Assembly: GCA_000227525.2 (NCBI GenBank)
Contig: AGIG01000017.1
Coordinates: 1-64,000 of the forward strand
Direction: 5' to 3'
Source: a gamma proteobacterium HIMB30
Lineage (GTDB): Bacteria > Pseudomonadota > Gammaproteobacteria > Pseudomonadales > Litorivicinaceae
DNA length: 64,000 bases
Under the pieces are notes generated by a model. It worked only from the letters and a program-made list of their open reading frames with translations. It did no database searches and was not told the DNA's origin. The translations under genes were made by a program, and so were the position numbers. This document shows, piece by piece, positions 59,839-64,000 of the stretch (position 1 is its first letter; every line of letters begins with the position of its first letter).

Positions 59839-60429
59839 CTAATCAGATGACTCAGTTGAAATCGATGACTCGGAATTTGTCTGATTGCTCGAGGCTTTGA
59901 GCGCTTGGAACTGACGATTAATCTGCCGAATCATTGCGCCGGCATTGAAGCAGTTTAAGGTGGCAATAAACCCGGTTTCAGAGGTCTCTGAAAATTCGCG
60001 GGCGATAATGAGTCCCTGCCAATCATCGTTGAAATATTCATTCAAGATCAGCCGCCCAGGTAAACCACTGGCGGCGATACTGATCGGCCGGAGATCGGCG
60101 TCTGCGGGAACATCGTCAGGGTTGGATGCGTCATCATTCAGTGCGATCACCGCCTCAGGGAAATAGAATTCGGGCATCCCTGAAAATAGCGTTTCTGCTT
60201 GCAGTGTTTGCGTGTTTGGGTTGAGTGCCAATTTCAAATCGATGAAATCGCCTTTTCTGAACGACCCCCTGATCCCGCTCAACTGACTGGCATTACCGTC
60301 AATTGTTTCAAGTGCCGCCGTTCCAGTCACGAGGCATGGAAACATGACCTCGTTGCTTGCTGCGTGTGAGGGCGCGAGAACCAAACCAAGCCAGGTGGCG
60401 GCGATAATGTGTAGATGGCGGCGCAACAT
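59839..60429 (-). CDS. Hypothetical exported protein
   Basis: The product has 196 residues with a signal peptide ('HIIAATWLGLVLAPSHA'). The mature part is acidic and beta-rich, with two Cys ('EVMFPCLVTGTAALETIDGN', 'GFIATLNCFNAGAMIRQINR') that could form one disulfide, and a Ser/Asn-rich tail. No family is recognised. It stands alone between a lipoprotein and a DM13 gene. Confidence 0.65.
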   Translation of the reverse strand: MLRRHLHIIAATWLGLVLAPSHAASNEVMFPCLVTGTAALETIDGNASQLSGIRGSFRKGDFIDLKLALNPNTQTLQAETLFSGMPEFYFPEAVIALNDDASNPDDVPADADLRPISIAASGLPGRLILNEYFNDDWQGLIIAREFSETSETGFIATLNCFNAGAMIRQINRQFQALKASSNQTNSESSISTESSD

Positions 60430-60663
60430 ATGTGATTACTATCGACGGTTTTATTGATCGCTTTAAACGGTATTGAGTCACGGTATCTTAAGTCGACTGA
60501 GTCAGGTAGTGCCGATCATGTTTCATGGTTTCCGGATACTTGCGTATGATCAGACGCATGAGAGCGGGATGTCATCGGCAGGGCGAGGGTCGATAGGTAA
60601 CCAAGTACGATGGGTATCATGCCTATTCGTGATTCTTAAAACAGTTGAAAGAGAGGCGGCGTG

Positions 60664-61185
60664 ATGGGTGAGAGTGCGTTAAGTTCGGTCGGGAGCGGGA
60701 GACCAAAGAAACGATTGTTTGTCAGTTTACTCACCCACTTGGCTGCCGTGGCGTTTGGATTTGCACTGGGCATCTATCTGCTGCCAATTCTGACAGCACC
60801 TGACTCTCCAGATGCCACAGTGCTTGAGAGTTCAGCCAAAACTGCGATGTACCAGGGTGACTTCACCAAAGATTTGGACGGCAGTGATTTGTTTCACTGG
60901 GGTACCGGGCGCATCTATCTATCAAACGACTCGCTGGTTCATCGAGGTGAATTGGCGCCAGGCCCTGATTACATGGCATACCTTGCGCCAAGTTTTGTCA
61001 CCAACGAGGAGGAGTTCTTAGCGATTAAAGATCAGTCTCGATCGCTCGGCTCAGTCAAAACCTTTCGAGGGTTCATGTTACCGATTAACGAACCCATCGA
61101 CTTGACGCGCTATCAGGCGGTTGTGATTTGGTGTGAGGCGTTTAGCGAATTCATCACTGCGGCAACCTTGAGGTCGGTTAAATAG
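60664..61185 (+). CDS. DM13-domain membrane-anchored protein
   Basis: This 173-residue protein has an N-terminal membrane anchor ('HLAAVAFGFALGIYLLPIL') and an extracytoplasmic DM13 domain: 'HWGTGRIYLSNDSLVHRGEL', 'APGPDYMAYLAPSF', 'RGFMLPINEPIDLTRYQAVV' and 'IWCEAFSEFI' with the conserved single Cys. DM13 is thought to take part in redox or electron-transfer reactions, based on its conserved Cys; direct evidence is limited. It is convergent with msrB. Confidence 0.8.
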   Translation: MGESALSSVGSGRPKKRLFVSLLTHLAAVAFGFALGIYLLPILTAPDSPDATVLESSAKTAMYQGDFTKDLDGSDLFHWGTGRIYLSNDSLVHRGELAPGPDYMAYLAPSFVTNEEEFLAIKDQSRSLGSVKTFRGFMLPINEPIDLTRYQAVVIWCEAFSEFITAATLRSVK

Positions 61186-61201
61186 CACGCGAAAACGCGC
61201 G

Positions 61202-61663
61202 TTATTCGGGAATGAACTTGAACGCGGCGCCATTCATGCAGTAGCGAAGTCCCGTTGGCTCAGGTCCGTCTCTGAACACATGTCCGTAGTGCCGCTCACC
61301 GTCTGCCGATCGGACCTCGGTTCGTGACATCAAAAGCGAGTGGTCATCTTTGAGCGTCACCGCACTGTCGGTGTGAGGTTGATAAAACGAAGGCCAGCCG
61401 GTCCCTGACTCAAATTTTGTCGACGAGTGAAACACCTTTTCGCCCGTGACCTTGTCAACAAACCAACCGTCACGTTTTTCATGAAGCAGCGCAGAGCTTC
61501 CCGGGCGCTCAGTTGCGTCCCGATACATGACGTCGTATTCGAGCTGCGTCAGGCCCTGGCGTTCTGCGGCAGGCACTTCGTTGGCTTTCATCTGAAACAT
61601 GGTTCCGAAAAGACTCAAGGCGATACCCCCTGTAATTAACGCGCCGATCAGTTTCTTTTTCAT
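61202..61663 (-). CDS. msrB: Exported peptide methionine-R-sulfoxide reductase MsrB
   Basis: This 153-residue MsrB has an N-terminal signal or anchor ('KKLIGALITGGIALSLFG'). The catalytic Cys is in 'GLRYCMNGAAFKFIPE'. 'KFESGTGWPSFYQP' and 'HYGHVFRDGPEPTG' are family motifs. The usual zinc-binding CxxC pairs are absent, and the Cys in the GCGWPSF-type position is Thr, so a different recycling partner is expected. It would repair oxidised methionine in the envelope. Confidence 0.9.
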   Translation of the reverse strand: MKKKLIGALITGGIALSLFGTMFQMKANEVPAAERQGLTQLEYDVMYRDATERPGSSALLHEKRDGWFVDKVTGEKVFHSSTKFESGTGWPSFYQPHTDSAVTLKDDHSLLMSRTEVRSADGERHYGHVFRDGPEPTGLRYCMNGAAFKFIPE

Positions 61664-61811
61664 CAGGATGATCTCCGTGATTGTCTACTAGTTAAGACAC
61701 AAGGCCCAGAAATTAGTTCCCGGCATGGGACAGAGTGTCGCTTTGGACTATGCCCGGTGATCATCTTGGCGATACACTTTCCGCTCTTTGATCACGAGTA
61801 GTAAAAAAATC

Positions 61812-62237
61812 ATGTCTGAACAATCCACACAAAACTTCTCAATCGCGCGGGTCTACACCAAAGACCTCTCACTTGAGTCTCCTAAGGCACCCAAGATCTT
61901 TGAGCAACAATGGAATCCGAAGCTCGGTCTTGAGGTGGATGTCACCAATGAGGCTATCAGCGATACACTTCATGAAGTGATATTGAAACTGAGCGTCACG
62001 GTCAAAACGGATGATGACACTGCGTTTTTGATTGAAATACAACAGGCGGGCGTGTTTGTAATCGATGGCTTCGATGATGATACGGTTGAGCATATTTTGG
62101 GTTCGATGTGCCCGAATATTTTGTTCCCCTATGCCCGCGAAACGATCGATTCACTGGCTGTGAAAGCGACCTTCCCAGCCCCAATGTTGGCGCCAATCAA
62201 TTTCGATGCGCTGCTTGAGCAGCGGAAACAACAGTAA
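61812..62237 (+). CDS. secB: Protein-export chaperone SecB
   Basis: SecB keeps precursor proteins unfolded and hands them to SecA. The product has 141 residues. 'FSIARVYTKDLSLESPKAPK' and 'PKLGLEVDVTNEAISDTLHE' are typical, as are 'CPNILFPYARETIDSLAVKA' and 'FPAPMLAPINFDALL' at the end. ATG 61812 gives the standard N-terminus; the frame also runs 24 nt upstream. SecB is a marker of Proteobacteria. Confidence 0.94.
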   Translation: MSEQSTQNFSIARVYTKDLSLESPKAPKIFEQQWNPKLGLEVDVTNEAISDTLHEVILKLSVTVKTDDDTAFLIEIQQAGVFVIDGFDDDTVEHILGSMCPNILFPYARETIDSLAVKATFPAPMLAPINFDALLEQRKQQ

Positions 62238-62279
62238 ATTCGTAAGTCGCTCAAGGCGGTGGTGCCGAGTGATTGGAGT

Positions 62280-63179
62280 ATGCTTTTGACAAGATCAGTA
62301 TCCGCGCTAGCAAAGACAAGCGTTTTATCGGAACAACAATCCGAAACCGTGTTGGCGTGCTTGTATTCTGGGCTCGCGATACTTGCAGAGGGCCCTCCCG
62401 GAATTGGGAAAACAGAGGTCGCTAAAGCTGCCGCTCGCCTTCTTAATAAGTCGCTGACCCGAATTCAATGCACGGCCGACACGCTCCCGTCAGACGTGAT
62501 TGGTTTTATGCGCTTAAATCCGTCGTCGGGTGACACCACGATTGTGAAGGGGCCATTTTTTGGTGAGTTCGTGTTGATCGATGAAATTAATCGGGCACCT
62601 CCAGGGACGCAGAGTGGTTTTCTCGAGGGGATGGCCGAAGGGCAGGTGACAATCGAAGGTGTCACCTTTGAATTGCCTCACGATCAACTCATTATTGCCA
62701 CACAAAACCCGCTCGATGATGTGGGAACCCATGAACTACCGATGTCGCAACTCGACCGGTTTGGGACACGCTTAGTGATGGGCTATCCCGACGAGTCGAT
62801 CGAGCGGGCGATTGTCGCGGGTGAGCGAACGCCGGGCGACTCGACTGAACAGGGCAACGGTCCTTCACTCGAGGAATTTCGGCAACTACAGCACGCAGTG
62901 ACGTTACCGTCGAAATGCGTTGATTATGTGATGCGCTTGGTGGATGCCTCGCGGCAGAACGCGGAATGGGTCCAAGGTCTTTCTACTCGGGCGGCGGTCG
63001 CCTTGGTCACGGTCGCAAAAGCGCTCGCTGTGTTAAGAGGTCAGGTGGTGGTGGATTATTTGCACATTCAAGCGGCATTGATCGCAACAGCGCCGCATCG
63101 TTTGATTCGCTCGTCTGATCGCAAGTTCGTCGAAGAGGAGATGCTGGTTCCCTGGATGCAAGGGATTCCCTTCCCTTGA
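62280..63179 (+). CDS. MoxR-family AAA+ ATPase
   Basis: The product has 299 residues from ATG 62280; in-frame GTG codons at 62259 and 62262 are alternatives. Walker A is 'EGPPGIGKTEVAKAAARLL', Walker B 'FVLIDEINRAPP', and sensor 1 'IIATQNPLDDVGTHELP'. MoxR ATPases act as chaperones for VWA-domain complexes and are usually next to a DUF58 gene, as here (TTGA overlap with the following gene). Confidence 0.92.
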   Translation: MLLTRSVSALAKTSVLSEQQSETVLACLYSGLAILAEGPPGIGKTEVAKAAARLLNKSLTRIQCTADTLPSDVIGFMRLNPSSGDTTIVKGPFFGEFVLIDEINRAPPGTQSGFLEGMAEGQVTIEGVTFELPHDQLIIATQNPLDDVGTHELPMSQLDRFGTRLVMGYPDESIERAIVAGERTPGDSTEQGNGPSLEEFRQLQHAVTLPSKCVDYVMRLVDASRQNAEWVQGLSTRAAVALVTVAKALAVLRGQVVVDYLHIQAALIATAPHRLIRSSDRKFVEEEMLVPWMQGIPFP

Positions 63180-64000
63180 AGTTTGGTCGACTTGACGGCG
63201 CAGTGGTCGAGACCAATGCACGCAAAGCGATCGCATTACCGACGGCATCGGGCTTTCTGTTTTTTGCTTTGGTCTTTTTGCTGCTCCTCGGTGCGGTAAA
63301 TTTTCAGAGTAACTTGGGCTTTTTGATGGCCTTTTCTCTGCTGATCCTGGGTTTTGTTGCGTTGCTGTTTGTCGGGCAGAACTTTCATGGGATTCGGTTA
63401 CGTACGGTGAGTGACGTGTTTGTTGCCGAGGGCCAAGACGCAAGCTTATCAATCGATATGACGTCTGACTTCGAGAAGCAAAAGATTCAAATCGCATCGC
63501 CAGTCTCTCAGACAGTTGTGGACTGTGGCGCGATGACTCAAACCATAGAGCTCCCGTTGGATACCGGCCGAAGAGGGGTCCGTGAGGTCGCTCCGATCGA
63601 GTTGGGTAGCGTGTTTCCTTTTGGATGGGCCATCTTGAGGTCGCGTTGGTATCCCCACGTTTGTACGGTGGTGTATCCCGAGCCGAAAAAACCGAGCCGG
63701 CAACTGGGAGTCAAGTCAGCCCAAGGCCTCCATGAATTAGCTGTCCGCGAGTATCGAACGGGTGACCGGATGGCGTCGATTTCATGGAAGAAAACAAAAA
63801 CGTTGAGCTCGCCTGTGGTGATTGACCCAACCGGGCGAACCACTGCCCATCGTGTGACTTACCGAACATATGCATCGGTTTCATTTGAATTGATGTTGTC
63901 TTATCTGACATGGGAAGTCCTCGAGGCCTATGACAGTGGAAGCCGTTGGAGTCTTGAACTGCCGGGTGTCACCTTGCCCGAATCGGCCGGCCGACGTCAT
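63176..64000 (+). CDS. DUF58-family membrane protein, 3'-truncated by window
   Basis: The frame starts at TTG 63176, overlapping the MoxR stop by 4 nt, and stays open to the window end (275 codons). Two adjacent membrane segments ('FLFFALVFLLLLGAVNFQSN', 'LMAFSLLILGFVALLFVG') are followed by a periplasmic-type beta part. The DUF58 motif region 'VREYRTGDRMASISWKKTKT' comes next. MoxR-DUF58 pairs are common in bacteria; their exact task is unsettled. The next genes in such operons are often VWA-domain or transglutaminase-like proteins. Confidence 0.87.
   Translation, partial: MKFGRLDGAVVETNARKAIALPTASGFLFFALVFLLLLGAVNFQSNLGFLMAFSLLILGFVALLFVGQNFHGIRLRTVSDVFVAEGQDASLSIDMTSDFEKQKIQIASPVSQTVVDCGAMTQTIELPLDTGRRGVREVAPIELGSVFPFGWAILRSRWYPHVCTVVYPEPKKPSRQLGVKSAQGLHELAVREYRTGDRMASISWKKTKTLSSPVVIDPTGRTTAHRVTYRTYASVSFELMLSYLTWEVLEAYDSGSRWSLELPGVTLPESAGRRH

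Noticed and set aside
59723-59842. 39-codon plus-strand frame after the lipoprotein gene
   Set aside because: It reads fairly protein-like but has no ribosome site and no recognisable motif.
60473-60664. 63-codon frame before the DM13 gene
   Set aside because: It has no signal, motif or ribosome site and is probably untranslated leader.
1-64000. tRNA, rRNA, CRISPR arrays, prophage or IS elements
   Set aside because: None was recognised by reading; a tRNAscan, Infernal or IS database search could still find short elements.

Overview
The window looks like chromosome from a marine gammaproteobacterium. FlgH and FlgI show a Gram-negative envelope, SecB and the TRAP transporter fit Proteobacteria, and very large flagellins have been described in marine gammaproteobacteria such as Bermanella and Oleibacter. 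The species cannot be named from the sequence. No rRNA, tRNA, CRISPR array or insertion sequence was recognised.

Positions 1-35,500 form a flagellar and flagellum-decoration island. A flgEFGHIJKL operon (flgE cut by the window start) is followed by a giant flagellin (1667 aa), fliD, flaG, a sulfotransferase, a TPR-sulfotransferase fusion, a second large flagellin (885 aa), a TPR-glycosyltransferase resembling FlmG, and a pseudaminic-acid-type set (pseI, pseF, pseC, pseB, two acetyltransferases, a pse-associated methylase). Next comes a serralysin-like metalloprotease. Inner rod and ring proteins have normal sizes, while the hook, junction and filament proteins are strongly enlarged. Five sites match the FliA (sigma-28) consensus with exact spacing. 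They lie before fliD, flaG plus sulfotransferase, the TPR-sulfotransferase, the second flagellin and the metalloprotease. Two sigma-54-type sites precede the giant flagellin and pseB. Sulfation and proteolysis therefore appear wired into the flagellar regulon.

Positions 35,600-39,850 hold cysD, cysNC and cysQ, which make PAPS and remove PAP. No sulfite-producing reductase gene lies beside them, so they suit supply of the sulfotransferases. About 5 kb of more A+T-rich DNA follows, with a YefM/YoeB-type toxin-antitoxin pair and a DapC-like aminotransferase that has lost its PLP lysine.

Positions 42,200-64,000 are mixed chromosome. They contain a divergent PilZ/GGDEF pair (c-di-GMP), a TRAP dicarboxylate transporter with a D-malate/tartrate dehydrogenase, a 2OG-Fe oxygenase, a tiny Bfd-like protein, an aldo-keto reductase, and a multicopper oxidase with cytochromes. 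One of those cytochromes and a divergent hydrolase-like gene each carry an in-frame stop. Then follow a DUF1338 enzyme, a BrnT/Xre pair, a ferric-reductase-like flavoprotein, exported proteins, a DM13 protein, MsrB, SecB, and a MoxR/DUF58 pair cut by the window end.

The most unusual signals are: (1) a ~70-residue module found once in the hook protein, four times in the giant flagellin and once in the filament cap, with occupied and empty sites visible inside a duplicated flagellin unit; (2) a metzincin protease with a near-perfect sigma-28 promoter and flagellin-like helical ends; (3) a complete PAPS-to-sulfotransferase chain tied to flagellar promoters.
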